Of a DNA stretch of 64,000 bases, positions 1-9,127 are shown piece by piece. The position numbers were made by a program, and so were the translations under genes. The notes beneath the pieces were generated by a model that searched no databases, was not told the origin of the DNA, and saw only the letters and a program-made list of their open reading frames with translations. The stretch covers positions 458,104-522,103 of the forward strand of contig CACIJE010000001.1 in NCBI GenBank assembly GCA_902586925.1, read 5' to 3'. Position 1 is the first letter of the stretch. Each line of letters starts with the position of its first letter. The DNA comes from an uncultured SAR86 cluster bacterium (GTDB taxonomy: Bacteria; Pseudomonadota; Gammaproteobacteria; Magnimaribacterales; D2472).

Positions 1-454
1 GATTAAATCTTATTGCAACATCAACGATTGTTTTTTCTTTTTTAGCTATTCTTTCAATTCTCAGCATTTCTGATTCTGATTCGATATTGAATGAAAGAAT
101 ATCTTTTTTTATTCCTTGGATAATTTCAGCATTAGTTTTTGCAATACCAGTAAAAATAATTTTTTTTGGATCAGCTCCTGCAGAAATCACTCTTTCTAAT
201 TCACCTCCTGAAACAATATCAAAACCACTACCTTTTTCATTTAATAATCTTAATATAGAAATATTACTCAGAGACTTTACGGAGAAACAAACTATTCCCT
301 CATTTTTTACAAAAGCATTTGAATAGGCATCAAAATTGTCCTCAAGAGTTTTTTTTGAATAAACATAAGATGGCGTACCATACTTTGATGCTATATCTGA
401 AACTGGCACATCTTCACAAAAAAGAACACCATTTTTATAAAAAAAATTACTCAT
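1..454 (-). CDS. lysA: Diaminopimelate decarboxylase, N-terminal part (runs off the left edge)
   Basis: LysA is the PLP enzyme that decarboxylates meso-diaminopimelate to L-lysine, the last step of lysine synthesis. The ORF track omits it because the stop lies beyond the window. Reading from the ATG at 454 gives about 151 residues of a fold-III decarboxylase. The PLP-lysine strand (CFSVKSLSN, Lys near residue 60), GSGFDIVSGGELERVISAG and IFTGIAKTNAEI are family landmarks. The usual VKAN at the PLP lysine is VKSL here. It sits 16 bp after a tiny lptM gene, the order seen in other gammaproteobacteria. The plus-strand ORF at 87-326 is its shadow. Confidence 0.93.
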   Translation of the reverse strand, partial: MSNFFYKNGVLFCEDVPVSDIASKYGTPSYVYSKKTLEDNFDAYSNAFVKNEGIVCFSVKSLSNISILRLLNEKGSGFDIVSGGELERVISAGADPKKIIFTGIAKTNAEIIQGIKKDILSFNIESESEMLRIERIAKKEKTIVDVAIRFN

Positions 455-470
455 TTATCAAAATATAATT

Positions 471-551
471 CTAGAATATCAAAGGGCCTTTTACCCCACA
501 TCCAAATACAAGGGTCAGCAAAAGTAAACAAAAAACACTTTTTAAATTCAT
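471..551 (-). CDS. lptM: LptM (YifL)-type micro-lipoprotein, 26 aa
   Basis: This gene is too short for the ORF track. It encodes 26 residues: a basic start (MNLK), a leucine-rich signal segment, a lipobox VFGC with the acylated Cys near residue 18, and then GVKGPL. The CGxKGPL string after a lipobox immediately upstream of lysA is the signature of LptM, an outer-membrane lipoprotein reported to assist assembly of the LptDE lipopolysaccharide translocon. E. coli LptM carries a long extra tail, whereas here the mature peptide would be only about nine residues. No clear Shine-Dalgarno is seen. It ends 16 bp before lysA, so co-transcription is likely. Confidence 0.82.
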   Translation of the reverse strand: MNLKSVFCLLLLTLVFGCGVKGPLIF

Positions 552-596
552 GACATTATTATGAATTTAAATAGTCAAAATTGATATAAAAGCTTT

Positions 597-1991
597 TTAG
601 TATTTATAACTTTCTTCTTTGAAAGGCCCATCTTTTGGAACATTAATATAATCTGCTTGCTCTTCAGTAAGCTGTGTTACGGTTCCTCCAAAACCTTCCA
701 CCATTAGGCTGGCCACCTCTTCATCAAGTTTTTTTGGAAGAACTTCCACTGTAATCATTTCTGCTTTTTTGTCAGCATCATTTACATTAGCAAAACCTTG
801 TTTATATAAATGAATTTGAGCCAAGACTTGATTGGCAAATGATCCGTCCATAATTCTACTAGGATGCCCTGTTGCATTACCGAGATTAACCAGTCTTCCT
901 TCGGCAAGTAAGATCACATAATTTTTACTTGAAAGATCTGGTGTTCCATCTGGAGCAGTGTCTCTAAATACTCTATGAACTTGAGGTTTTATTTCATCCC
1001 AATAATAGTTTTCTCGCATAAAAGCCGTATCAATTTCGTTATCAAAATGTCCAATATTACAGATTACAGCTGTATTTTTGAGAGTATCTATCATTGCAGA
1101 ATCACAAACGTTTACGTTTCCAGTTGTTGTTACAATAAGATCCGTATCTCCCATAACAGACATATTTATGTCTTTTGGATCTCTAGTAACAACTCCATTC
1201 TTATAGCAAGAAACAACGGAGAAGCCATCCATGCATGCTTGCATTGCACAAATCGGGTCAGATTCAACAACACTAACAATCATTCCTTCTTGCGCCAAAC
1301 TTGCTGCAGAGCCTTTACCCACATCACCGTAACCAATTACAAGACCTTTCTTTCCTGAAAGAAGCATATCTGTGCCTCTCTTTAACGCATCATTAAGACT
1401 ATGTCTGCATCCATATTTGTTATCATTTTTTGCTTTTGTTACTGAATCATTAACATTAATTGCTGGAATCTTAAGCTCACCCTTTTCAAGCATTTCTTTT
1501 AATCTATGAACGCCAGTAGTGGTTTCTTCAGATACACCATGAATAGTTTCTAACATATCTGGAAATTTTGAGTGGACCATTGAAGTAAGGTCGCTTCCAT
1601 CATCAAGAATCATATTTGCATCCCATGGTTTTCCATCTTTACATATGGTTTGCTCAATACACCATTCGTATTCCTCATCAGTTTCACCTTTCCATGCAAA
1701 AACAGGTATCCCTATTGCTGCCATTGCAGCTGCAGCATGATCTTGAGTTGAAAAAATGTTACATGACGACCACCTTAACTCTGCTCCGAGATCTACAAGT
1801 GTTTCCATTAGGACTGCAGTTTGAATTGTCATATGAATGCATCCCATTATTTTTGCCCCAGCTAGAGGTTGTTCATCTCTATATTTATCTCTGAGGGCCA
1901 TTAAGGCTGGCATTTCATTCTCAGCAAGAGATATTTCTCTTCTTCCAAATTCAGCAAGTTTTATATCAGCTACTTTGTAATCATTATCCAT
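597..1991 (-). CDS. ahcY: Adenosylhomocysteinase (S-adenosylhomocysteine hydrolase)
   Basis: AhcY hydrolyses S-adenosylhomocysteine to homocysteine and adenosine in the cytoplasm, relieving product inhibition of SAM-dependent methyltransferases. The ORF-track start adds 44 residues that read back into metK. I choose the ATG at 1991 ([17 protein letters not shown]), which has AAGGAA just upstream and gives 464 aa, normal for the bacterial family. The NAD-binding motif [13 protein letters not shown] is clear, as are [15 protein letters not shown] near the substrate site and a C-terminal Lys/Tyr tail (EESYKY). It lies 16 bp after metK, so SAM production and SAH recycling are probably one transcript. 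Confidence 0.96.
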   Translation of the reverse strand: MDNDYKVADIKLAEFGRREISLAENEMPALMALRDKYRDEQPLAGAKIMGCIHMTIQTAVLMETLVDLGAELRWSSCNIFSTQDHAAAAMAAIGIPVFAWKGETDEEYEWCIEQTICKDGKPWDANMILDDGSDLTSMVHSKFPDMLETIHGVSEETTTGVHRLKEMLEKGELKIPAINVNDSVTKAKNDNKYGCRHSLNDALKRGTDMLLSGKKGLVIGYGDVGKGSAASLAQEGMIVSVVESDPICAMQACMDGFSVVSCYKNGVVTRDPKDINMSVMGDTDLIVTTTGNVNVCDSAMIDTLKNTAVICNIGHFDNEIDTAFMRENYYWDEIKPQVHRVFRDTAPDGTPDLSSKNYVILLAEGRLVNLGNATGHPSRIMDGSFANQVLAQIHLYKQGFANVNDADKKAEMITVEVLPKKLDEEVASLMVEGFGGTVTQLTEEQADYINVPKDGPFKEESYKY

Positions 1992-2007
1992 ATTATTTTC
2001 CTTTTTA

Positions 2008-3165
2008 TTATAGTTGTGAGATTTCTGAAGCTTTATCAGTTTTTTCCCAAGAAAGATCAATGTCAGTCCTCCCAAAATGCCCGTATGCAGCAGTTGGAAG
2101 ATATATTGGCCTTTTAAGGTCAAGCATATTTATAAGACTCTTTGGTCTTAAGTCAAAATTTTCTTCTACTAATTTTTCAATATCTTTTTTTGATATTTTT
2201 TCACTATCAAACGTATTTACGTTTATAGAGGTTGGCTTAGCAACACCAATTGCATATGAAACTTGAATTTCACAAAAGTCAGCAAGCCCAGCTGCAACAA
2301 TGTTCTTAGCCACATATCTTGCTGCATATGCTGCAGACCTGTCTACTTTTGAGGGGTCTTTACCAGAAAAGGCACCACCACCATGTCTAGCCATCCCACC
2401 ATATGTATCCACAATTATTTTTCTTCCAGTAAGACCACAGTCACCAACTGGACCACCAATAACAAATTTTCCAGTTGGATTGATATATATCTTTGTTGAA
2501 TCTAGTATCCATTCCATTGGAACAATTGGTTTAATAATGTTTTCCATCACGCCTTCTTTAATTTCATCTTGAGTTATATCTTCATCATGTTGTGTTGATA
2601 AAACAATTGCTGAAAGGCCTTCAATTGTTTTGCCATCATCTGAATAAATAGCGCTTACTTGGCTTTTTGCATCAGGTCTCAGCCATGAAAGCTCATTATT
2701 TTTCATAACTTCTGCCTGCTTTCTTACTAATCTGTGTGATAGATCGATTGGAAGGGGCATCAATGATTCCGTTTCAGTACATGCATATCCAAACATTAAG
2801 CCCTGGTCGCCTGCACCCTGTTCTAAGTTTTCACCTTCGCCCTCAGTGACACCTTGAGAGATATCAGGCGATTGCTCAAAAACAAGGTTTGTAAATTCAC
2901 AAGTATCTCCATTGAACCCATAATCATCAGTGTTATAGCCAATATCATTGATTGTTTTTCTAACTACTGGTTCTAAATCAGGACTTCCTGAAGATGTAAT
3001 TTCACCTGCAATAAAAACCATATTATTTTTAATCATTGTTTCACACGCAACCCTGCTATTTGGATCTTCACTTAAATATGCGTCTAGCACAGCATCTGAA
3101 ATTTGATCACAAACTTTATCTGGATGGCCTGCCGACACAGATTCTGATGTAAATATATAACTCAT
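2008..3165 (-). CDS. metK: S-adenosylmethionine synthase
   Basis: MetK makes S-adenosylmethionine from methionine and ATP. The 385-residue length is standard. The start [24 protein letters not shown] holds the conserved GHPDK ATP/methionine motif. [16 protein letters not shown] and the phosphate-binding [20 protein letters not shown] are also intact. It is followed at 16 bp by ahcY and is divergent from tkt across a 179-bp spacer with two inverted repeats. I looked for SAM-II, SAM-V and SAH riboswitch-like cores in its leader and recognised none, so any feedback control is more likely by a repressor. Confidence 0.97.
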   Translation of the reverse strand: MSYIFTSESVSAGHPDKVCDQISDAVLDAYLSEDPNSRVACETMIKNNMVFIAGEITSSGSPDLEPVVRKTINDIGYNTDDYGFNGDTCEFTNLVFEQSPDISQGVTEGEGENLEQGAGDQGLMFGYACTETESLMPLPIDLSHRLVRKQAEVMKNNELSWLRPDAKSQVSAIYSDDGKTIEGLSAIVLSTQHDEDITQDEIKEGVMENIIKPIVPMEWILDSTKIYINPTGKFVIGGPVGDCGLTGRKIIVDTYGGMARHGGGAFSGKDPSKVDRSAAYAARYVAKNIVAAGLADFCEIQVSYAIGVAKPTSINVNTFDSEKISKKDIEKLVEENFDLRPKSLINMLDLKRPIYLPTAAYGHFGRTDIDLSWEKTDKASEISQL

Positions 3166-3227
3166 TTTCTTCTCTCCCTGAAATTTAACTGTGAAGAATT
3201 TTTTTGCAGATGTATTCTAAAAAAAAG

Positions 3228-3241
3228 ATTGTGATCACAAT
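3228..3241. promoter_or_regulatory. Perfect 14-bp palindrome in the metK/tkt divergent spacer
   Basis: ATTGTGATCACAAT equals its own reverse complement and lies between the divergent metK and tkt starts. It contains CRP-like half-sites (TGTGA/TCACA) but without the 6-bp spacer of a CRP site, so a different dimeric regulator is more likely. It abuts a second inverted repeat. Operator function is inferred from symmetry and position only. Confidence 0.5.
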
Positions 3242-3261
3242 TTGTATATTTTAATACAAAT
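3240..3261. promoter_or_regulatory. Inverted repeat ATTTGTAT-N6-ATACAAAT
   Basis: Two perfect 8-bp arms flank a 6-bp AT spacer, overlapping the 14-bp palindrome by two bases. It could be a second operator or, as RNA on either strand, a weak AU hairpin. AT-rich sequence makes chance symmetry more likely than for the neighbouring palindrome. Confidence 0.35.
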
Positions 3262-3344
3262 AAGAAAAATATGAAAAAATCGAATATTTCCTATGCTTTT
3301 TATTTTAAAAATATTATTATCCATAATTAATTGGGGAAATACTC

Positions 3345-5333
3345 TTGCAGCAAAAAGATCCTATAAACGCCTTAAGATTTCTTTCTATTGATGCAGTTCA
3401 AAAGGCTAATTCAGGGCATCCAGGAATGCCAATGGGCATGGCAGAGATAGCCACTGTTTTATGGAGTAATCATTTAAAACATAATCCATTAAATCCATAT
3501 TGGTTCAATAGAGATAGATTTGTACTATCCAATGGACATGGGTCTATGCTTTTGTATAGCTTACTTCACTTGACTGGATACAATCTTTCAATAGATGATC
3601 TTAAAGATTTTAGAAAACTCAAATCAAAAACTCCTGGACATCCGGAATATGATTTAGATATTGGTGTTGAGACTACCACAGGACCCTTGGGTCAAGGCAT
3701 TGCTAATGCTGTTGGTATGGCAGTATCAGAAAAGATATTAGCTGCTGAATTTAACGAAGAAGATATTAAACCTATTGATCACTATACCTATGCCTTTCTT
3801 GGTGATGGCTGTCTAATGGAAGGAATATCACACGAGGCCTGTTCATTTGCAGGAACTCATAATTTAGGAAAATTGATTTGCTTTTACGACCAAAATGGAA
3901 TTTCAATTGATGGTGAAATCAAAAATTGGTTTACAGATGATTCTGTACAAAGATTTGATAGTTATGGCTGGCAAACAATATGTGTAGATGGCCACAATTC
4001 AGATGAAATTAATAAAGCTATTTCAAAAGCAAAAAATGAAGTTAGCAAGCCCTCAATGATTTTTTGTAAAACAACTATTGGTTTTGGATCTCCAAATAAA
4101 TCTGGTACTGCTGATGTTCATGGAGCACCATTGGGTGAGGAAGAGGTAATTAAGACAAGAGAAGCCTTAAATTGGCATTATGGTGAATTCGAGATACCTC
4201 AAGAAATTTATGATTTTTGGAACTCTACTGAAAAAGGTACCGCACTTAATTCTGAATGGAATGAATTATTAAAAAGTTATGAAGAGAAATATTCTCAAAA
4301 ATCTAAAGAGTTGCAAAGGCGAATTGATGGAGATTTGCCAGAAGGATTTGAAAGTAATTTTAAAGATTTTCTATCAGAGTGTGATTCTCAAAATTCGCCA
4401 ATGGCTACAAGAAAAGCTTCGAAAGCCTGTCTTGATTTTTTTGTTAAGCAAGTACCAGAGTTAATAGGTGGTTCTGCTGATTTAACTCCATCAAATAATA
4501 CATTTTCTGCATCTAGTTCAACATTTTCAAATGAAAATCCATCAGGGAATCATATAAATTACGGTGTTAGAGAATTTGGAATGTCTGCAATTATGAATGG
4601 TATGGTTCTTCATGGTGGCATAAAACCATATGGCGCAACATTTTTAGTTTTTACAGACTATGCAAGGAATGCGGTTAGACTGTCAGCATTAATGGGGCTT
4701 CCTAATATATTTGTTTATACGCATGACTCTGTAGCTTTGGGAGAGGATGGACCCACTCATCAACCTATAGAGCATATCGTTACTTTAAGATCTACCCCTA
4801 ATTTAAATAATTGGAGACCTGCTGATCTTGTTGAGACAGCAGTTGCATGGAAAAATGCTGTTTGTTCCAAAATAACACCGACATGTCTTATTTTTAGCAG
4901 GCAGGGAACCTCAGCAATAAGACGAACACCAGAACAACTCTCTGCAATTGAAATGGGCGGATACCTTCTTAAAGAAAAAAAAGATAATGACATAACTATA
5001 GTTGCTTCTGGTAGTGAGGTCCAATTAGCCCTAGATGCAGCAAAAGAATTAGAGAATAAATCAATTAATGCAAACGTGGTTTCAATGCCTTCTTTGGATA
5101 TTTTTCTTCAACAAAGCAGTGAATTTCAAAAAATGGTTATTGATCCTCATAAACCAGTGCTGGTTGTAGAGTGTGCGCATCCAAACTCTTGGTATAAGAT
5201 CTTGAATAGAAGTGACAAAGTTATAGGAATAGAAACATTTGGAGAGTCTGCGCCTGGTGGTGAATTGCTTGAACACTTTGGATTTAATAAAGAAAAAGTA
5301 ATTCAGGCAGCAAAGTCATTAATAGATGATTAA
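3345..5333 (+). CDS. tkt: Transketolase
   Basis: Transketolase is the thiamine-diphosphate enzyme of the non-oxidative pentose phosphate pathway that moves two-carbon ketol units between sugar phosphates. The 662-residue protein matches E. coli TktA along its length: SGHPGMPMGMAEIA, DRFVLSNGHGSMLLYS, the ThDP motif starting GDGCLMEG, and the second-half motif THDSVALGEDGPTHQP. The start is a TTG at 3345 preceded by GGGGAAA, and no ATG fits better. Its last 8 bp overlap pgk. The usual epd or gap gene between tkt and pgk is absent. As a ThDP enzyme it depends on the cofactor whose uptake is encoded at the right end of the window. Confidence 0.97.
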   Translation: MQQKDPINALRFLSIDAVQKANSGHPGMPMGMAEIATVLWSNHLKHNPLNPYWFNRDRFVLSNGHGSMLLYSLLHLTGYNLSIDDLKDFRKLKSKTPGHPEYDLDIGVETTTGPLGQGIANAVGMAVSEKILAAEFNEEDIKPIDHYTYAFLGDGCLMEGISHEACSFAGTHNLGKLICFYDQNGISIDGEIKNWFTDDSVQRFDSYGWQTICVDGHNSDEINKAISKAKNEVSKPSMIFCKTTIGFGSPNKSGTADVHGAPLGEEEVIKTREALNWHYGEFEIPQEIYDFWNSTEKGTALNSEWNELLKSYEEKYSQKSKELQRRIDGDLPEGFESNFKDFLSECDSQNSPMATRKASKACLDFFVKQVPELIGGSADLTPSNNTFSASSSTFSNENPSGNHINYGVREFGMSAIMNGMVLHGGIKPYGATFLVFTDYARNAVRLSALMGLPNIFVYTHDSVALGEDGPTHQPIEHIVTLRSTPNLNNWRPADLVETAVAWKNAVCSKITPTCLIFSRQGTSAIRRTPEQLSAIEMGGYLLKEKKDNDITIVASGSEVQLALDAAKELENKSINANVVSMPSLDIFLQQSSEFQKMVIDPHKPVLVVECAHPNSWYKILNRSDKVIGIETFGESAPGGELLEHFGFNKEKVIQAAKSLIDD

Positions 5334-6480
5334 TCTTTCTTCAATAGACATATCAAAAAAAAATCTTGTAATAAGAGTTGATATGAATGTTCCAATAAGA
5401 GATGGAAATGTTCAAGATTCCACAAGAATACGATCATGCATCCCTACTATTGAATATGCATTGACAAATAATGCTAGAATTTTATTAATAAGTCACCTTG
5501 GTAGACCAACTGAAGAAAAGTTTGAGGAGAAGTTTTCTTTAAAGCCAGTAGCAGATTATCTTAGCAAAATAATTAATAAACCTTGTAAGTTAATAGGTCA
5601 CCTAGAGTCAGAAGAAATATTTGATGGGAAAACAGATATTCAGTTATTAGAAAATATAAGATTTTTTAAAGGCGAAAAAGAAAATTGCCAAGATCTGGGA
5701 AAAAAGTTAGCTGGTTTGGGAGATATATATGTCTTTGATGCTTTTGGAACTGCCCATAGAGAGCAGGCCTCAACTCATTCAGCAATTAAGAGTGCAACTA
5801 AAGCATGTGCAGGCCTTCTTTTAGAGAGAGAAACTGAATTCTTGTCAAAGGCATTAAATAATTATGATCATCCATACATAGCAGTAATTGGAGGAGCCAA
5901 AATTTCTACTAAACTTGAATTAATTAAGCATATTAATTCAGTTGCTGATCAAATAATTGTTGGTGGTGGAATAGCCAACACATTTCTTAAAGCCTCAGGT
6001 CTAAAAATTGGGAAATCTCTTGTTGAAGATTCAATGTTAGATATTGCAAAAGATTTACTTGTTCAAGGAAAAATAGTTTTACCAAATGTAATTATTACCT
6101 CTAAGACATTTGAGGGAGAGGGTATAAGAGAAACATCTGTTAAAGATGTCAAAGATGATGAGATGATTTTAGATTTACATTTAAGTGATGAAATATTAAC
6201 TTCGTTAAATCAAGCCAAAACCATTTTATGGAATGGTCCAATGGGCGTATTTGAAAATAAATTATTTTCAAAAGGTACCAAAGATCTTTCAATAGCAATA
6301 GCAAATTCTTCAGCATTTTCTATTGCTGGAGGTGGCGAAACATTGTCCGCAATAAATAAGTATATTAAATCAGATGATGTATCATATTGTTCTACAGGTG
6401 GAGGAGCCTTTTTAGAATTTATGGAGGGCAAAAATTTGTCATCAATTGATGTTTTAAATTCAAAAGAAATAGGGAGTTAA
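5326..6480 (+). CDS. pgk: Phosphoglycerate kinase
   Basis: Pgk interconverts 1,3-bisphosphoglycerate plus ADP with 3-phosphoglycerate plus ATP in glycolysis and gluconeogenesis. At 384 aa it has the expected length. The substrate-loop arginines are in DMNVPIRDG, SHLGRP and ENIRFFKGE. DAFGTAHREQAS, GGAKISTKLELI, NGPMGVFE and the glycine-rich GGGETLSAI complete the two-lobe signature. The gene overlaps tkt by 8 bp and is followed 6 bp later by fructose-bisphosphate aldolase, so translational coupling in one carbon-metabolism operon is likely. Confidence 0.97.
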   Translation: MINLSSIDISKKNLVIRVDMNVPIRDGNVQDSTRIRSCIPTIEYALTNNARILLISHLGRPTEEKFEEKFSLKPVADYLSKIINKPCKLIGHLESEEIFDGKTDIQLLENIRFFKGEKENCQDLGKKLAGLGDIYVFDAFGTAHREQASTHSAIKSATKACAGLLLERETEFLSKALNNYDHPYIAVIGGAKISTKLELIKHINSVADQIIVGGGIANTFLKASGLKIGKSLVEDSMLDIAKDLLVQGKIVLPNVIITSKTFEGEGIRETSVKDVKDDEMILDLHLSDEILTSLNQAKTILWNGPMGVFENKLFSKGTKDLSIAIANSSAFSIAGGGETLSAINKYIKSDDVSYCSTGGGAFLEFMEGKNLSSIDVLNSKEIGS

Positions 6481-6486
6481 ATAATA

Positions 6487-7503
6487 ATGATATTTAATAA
6501 TATTGAAGAAATTGCAACTTTTATAGTTAAAGATGGAAAAGGCATCCTTGCAGCTGATGAAAGCAATCCAACTTGTGGTAAAAGATTTGATTCTATTGGT
6601 GTTGAATCTACAGAAGAGAATAGAAGAGACTATAGAGAGATGCTTTTTAGATCAAAAGGAATGAAAGGAAACATTGGAGGAGTAATTCTTTTCGATGAGA
6701 CTTTAAGGCAGTCATCTAAAGACGGATCTTTGCTTAGAGATTTAATTTTGAATCAAGGCGCCCTTCCAGGAATTAAAGTTGACAAAGGATTGCAGCCAAT
6801 TGATGATTGCCCAGGCGAGACAGTAACAATAGGATTAGATGGTCTTGATGAAAGACTAAAAGAATATTCTTCAATGGGTGCGAAATTTACAAAATGGAGA
6901 GCTGTAATTAATATTGGTAATGGAATCCCAACAGATAAATGTATTGACGCAAACATGCAGGCTTTAGGTGAATATGCAAAGTGTGCTCAAGACAATGGGA
7001 TGGTTCCAATAGTAGAACCCGAAGTTTTAATGGATGGAGAACATTCTATTGAGGATTGTTTTTCTGCAACAGATCGCTCGCTAAAGTCATTATTTGCTCA
7101 CTTAGAGAAATATAGCGTTAATATTAAAGGAACCCTCTTAAAACCTAATATGGTTACCTCGGGTAAAGAATCTACTGAACAAGCAGGAATTGAAGAAGTT
7201 GCAAAGAAAACATTAGATTGTTTAGTTAAGAATGTTCCACAAGATCTTCCAGGGATAACTTTTCTTTCTGGTGGGCAGTCAGATATCTTAGCAACAGCTC
7301 ATCTTGATGCTATGAATAAAATAGGAGGCTTTTCATGGAAGTTAAGTTTTTCTTATGGCAGAGCTCTTCAAGCAGCAGCTTTAAAAGCTTGGGGAGGAAA
7401 ACAGGAAAATGTATTTATCTCACAAGATGAATTATCTCATAGGGCAGAAATGAATAAGCTTGCATCACTTGGTCAATGGAATGAGAAGCTTGAAGATGTA
7501 TAA
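6487..7503 (+). CDS. fda: Fructose-bisphosphate aldolase, class I
   Basis: This 338-residue enzyme reversibly splits fructose 1,6-bisphosphate into two triose phosphates through a Schiff base on lysine. It is the animal-like class I type rather than the zinc class II Fba common in enterobacteria. Markers are KGILAADESNPTCGKRF, VPIVEPEVLMDGEHSI, the Schiff-base lysine motif GTLLKPNMV, and LSGGQSD before the C-terminal tail. It follows pgk by 6 bp and dtd starts 3 bp later. The tkt-pgk-fda order resembles Pseudomonas, minus epd. Confidence 0.94.
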   Translation: MIFNNIEEIATFIVKDGKGILAADESNPTCGKRFDSIGVESTEENRRDYREMLFRSKGMKGNIGGVILFDETLRQSSKDGSLLRDLILNQGALPGIKVDKGLQPIDDCPGETVTIGLDGLDERLKEYSSMGAKFTKWRAVINIGNGIPTDKCIDANMQALGEYAKCAQDNGMVPIVEPEVLMDGEHSIEDCFSATDRSLKSLFAHLEKYSVNIKGTLLKPNMVTSGKESTEQAGIEEVAKKTLDCLVKNVPQDLPGITFLSGGQSDILATAHLDAMNKIGGFSWKLSFSYGRALQAAALKAWGGKQENVFISQDELSHRAEMNKLASLGQWNEKLEDV

Positions 7504-7506
7504 AAT

Positions 7507-7944
7507 TTGTTAGCTACCGTTCAAATAGTTTCGTGTGCTGAAATTTTTATAAATGGTCAAACCCTATCATCTATAGGAAGTGGTTGTTTAGCTTTTGTTT
7601 GTATTGAAGAAAATGACTCTTTAAAACAAGTTAAAGAAATGGCTGAAAAAATAATTAATTTTAGAATGTTTGATGGACCAAAAGGTATAACATCAAGTTC
7701 TTTAAAAGAGTCTGACAAAGAAATTTTAATTGTGAGCCAATTTACTCTAGCTGCGGTTACCAACAAAGGTACAAAGCCAAGTTTTCATAAGGCTGCCAAG
7801 CCAGACAATGCAAAATTACTGTATGATAAATTTGTAACTGAATTTAGGTCTTCATTTCCTAGAGTTAAAGAGGGAAAGTTTGGAGCCCTAATGGAAATTA
7901 AACTTGTAAATAAAGGACCGTTAACTTTTAACTTTAAAACTTAA
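7507..7944 (+). CDS. dtd: D-aminoacyl-tRNA deacylase
   Basis: Dtd removes D-amino acids (and glycine mischarged on tRNA-Ala) from tRNA. The 145 residues align with E. coli Dtd, including the active-site SQFTLAA and the Gly-cisPro motif in NKGPLTF. The start is a TTG at 7507, three bases after the aldolase stop. A start one codon later or upstream is not better supported. Despite being a translation-quality enzyme it sits in the sugar-phosphate operon and is probably co-transcribed. Confidence 0.93.
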   Translation: MLATVQIVSCAEIFINGQTLSSIGSGCLAFVCIEENDSLKQVKEMAEKIINFRMFDGPKGITSSSLKESDKEILIVSQFTLAAVTNKGTKPSFHKAAKPDNAKLLYDKFVTEFRSSFPRVKEGKFGALMEIKLVNKGPLTFNFKT

Positions 7945-7951
7945 ATATTTT

Positions 7952-8533
7952 ATGAACAACGTATCAATTTTTTGTGGTGCTCATGAGGGCAAAAATCCAG
8001 AATATGCTAAAGCTGCAAAGCTTGTTGCAGAACTTATCGCTAAAAAAGGTATTAATGTAGTTTTTGGAGGTGGCAATGTTGGCCTTATGAAAATCATTTC
8101 TGATACTGCTTTAGATAACGGAGTTGAGGTTTTGGGCATATCTCTTAAATCGTTACATGCGTTAGAACTAGCTAATCCACGATTGAATCAGATAGTTGTA
8201 TCAGAAACATTGCTCGATAGAAAAGACGAATTTATGTCTAGATCTGATGCATTTATTGTTCTTCCAGGTGGGGTTGGATCATTAGATGAGTTGGCAGAAA
8301 TTATGGCAAGTAACCAATTAGGTATAATAAATAAACCTGTTGGCATCTTAAATACTGAAGGATATTATGATGATCTTCTAAAGTGGTTTAGTAAAGCAGT
8401 TGATGAAGGATTTATTTCATCTGAAAATCTGAAAGAATTATTAGTCTCTGATTCTCCAGAAAAGTTAGTAGAGATGATAACAAGCCATCAAAGGCCTTCA
8501 GATGAGAATTGGACTGAGCGGCTGGGCTTATAG
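7952..8533 (+). CDS. LOG-family protein (lysine-decarboxylase-like nucleotide phosphoribohydrolase)
   Basis: This 193-residue Rossmann protein carries both LOG family motifs, VFGGGNVGLM (near residues 36-46) and PGGVGSLDEL (near residue 100). Characterised LOG and YgdH/PpnN relatives release the base from nucleoside 5'-monophosphates. The names lysine decarboxylase and cytokinin hydrolase are family labels, and the natural substrate here cannot be read from sequence. It lies 7 bp after dtd and abuts the next gene exactly, in the same operon. Confidence 0.85.
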   Translation: MNNVSIFCGAHEGKNPEYAKAAKLVAELIAKKGINVVFGGGNVGLMKIISDTALDNGVEVLGISLKSLHALELANPRLNQIVVSETLLDRKDEFMSRSDAFIVLPGGVGSLDELAEIMASNQLGIINKPVGILNTEGYYDDLLKWFSKAVDEGFISSENLKELLVSDSPEKLVEMITSHQRPSDENWTERLGL

Positions 8534-9127
8534 TTGATTTCTTTTGAAGAAATTAGAGTAATAACTGTAGTTTATTTAGCAGTTTTTTTGCCGTTAATAA
8601 TATATTTTAAAAATAAAGATAAATTACCAAATTGGATTCCCACCTTTTATATTGTTGGTGTAGTAGTTTGCTCATTAGGTTGGGAGCTGTGGTTTTCCTA
8701 TGGCTGGATAAACGGAGATGGAGTAGATTTAAGAAGATCTGAATCTCTAAATACTTGGCTGCCAAAGGATATAAATTGGCTAATGAACTCAATGGGTGAT
8801 GCAGGGACTGTGCTATTGGGAGGCACTTGGCTAATGTGGGTAACTCATAAGAAAGATCAGATAGTTTTTAAAGAATGGAAGTGGAGTGGATTTTGTGTAT
8901 TGTTAACATGGTGCGTGACTCAAAATATACTAGTTGAGTTGTTTCTTTATCAGGATCAATTAGCAGAGGATAAGCTTTTGTCCTGGGCTCCTCTATCACC
9001 ATTTGGACCCTACTTTAATCCTATTCTTTTTGAATATAATGATCGAACAATCATGCTTCAATCCCAAATGCCTTGGTTAATATTGCCTTGGTTTTTTTAT
9101 AGAACTTTAATAAATTTGAATAATTGA
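8534..9127 (+). CDS. Unrecognised polytopic membrane protein, 197 aa
   Basis: I do not recognise this family. The start is a TTG directly after the LOG-family stop codon. Four to five hydrophobic helices are visible: near residues 7-24, 36-55 (with GWELWFSYGW), 90-106 (GDAGTVLLGGTWLMW), 118-142 and 172-190. Trp is very frequent and clustered near helix ends, and an acidic GDGVDLRRSES loop follows helix 2. Its stop abuts the tatC stop on the other strand. It is the last gene of the tkt operon. A lipid-modifying or transport function is possible but unsupported. Confidence 0.6.
   Translation: MISFEEIRVITVVYLAVFLPLIIYFKNKDKLPNWIPTFYIVGVVVCSLGWELWFSYGWINGDGVDLRRSESLNTWLPKDINWLMNSMGDAGTVLLGGTWLMWVTHKKDQIVFKEWKWSGFCVLLTWCVTQNILVELFLYQDQLAEDKLLSWAPLSPFGPYFNPILFEYNDRTIMLQSQMPWLILPWFFYRTLINLNN

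Noticed and set aside
87-326. Plus-strand 79-aa ORF at the left edge
   Set aside because: It is the antisense shadow of the lysA coding region, which gives a clear PLP-decarboxylase translation on the minus strand.
975-1358. Plus-strand 127-aa ORF, and the other plus-strand ORFs inside ahcY and metK
   Set aside because: Shadows of well-conserved minus-strand enzymes; no ribosome site and no recognisable protein features.
3228-3241. CRP binding site
   Set aside because: The TGTGA and TCACA half-sites are present but directly abut, lacking the 6-bp spacer that CRP needs.
3166-3344. SAM or SAH riboswitch in the metK leader
   Set aside because: I could not find the conserved cores or a convincing pseudoknot; only palindromic DNA is visible.
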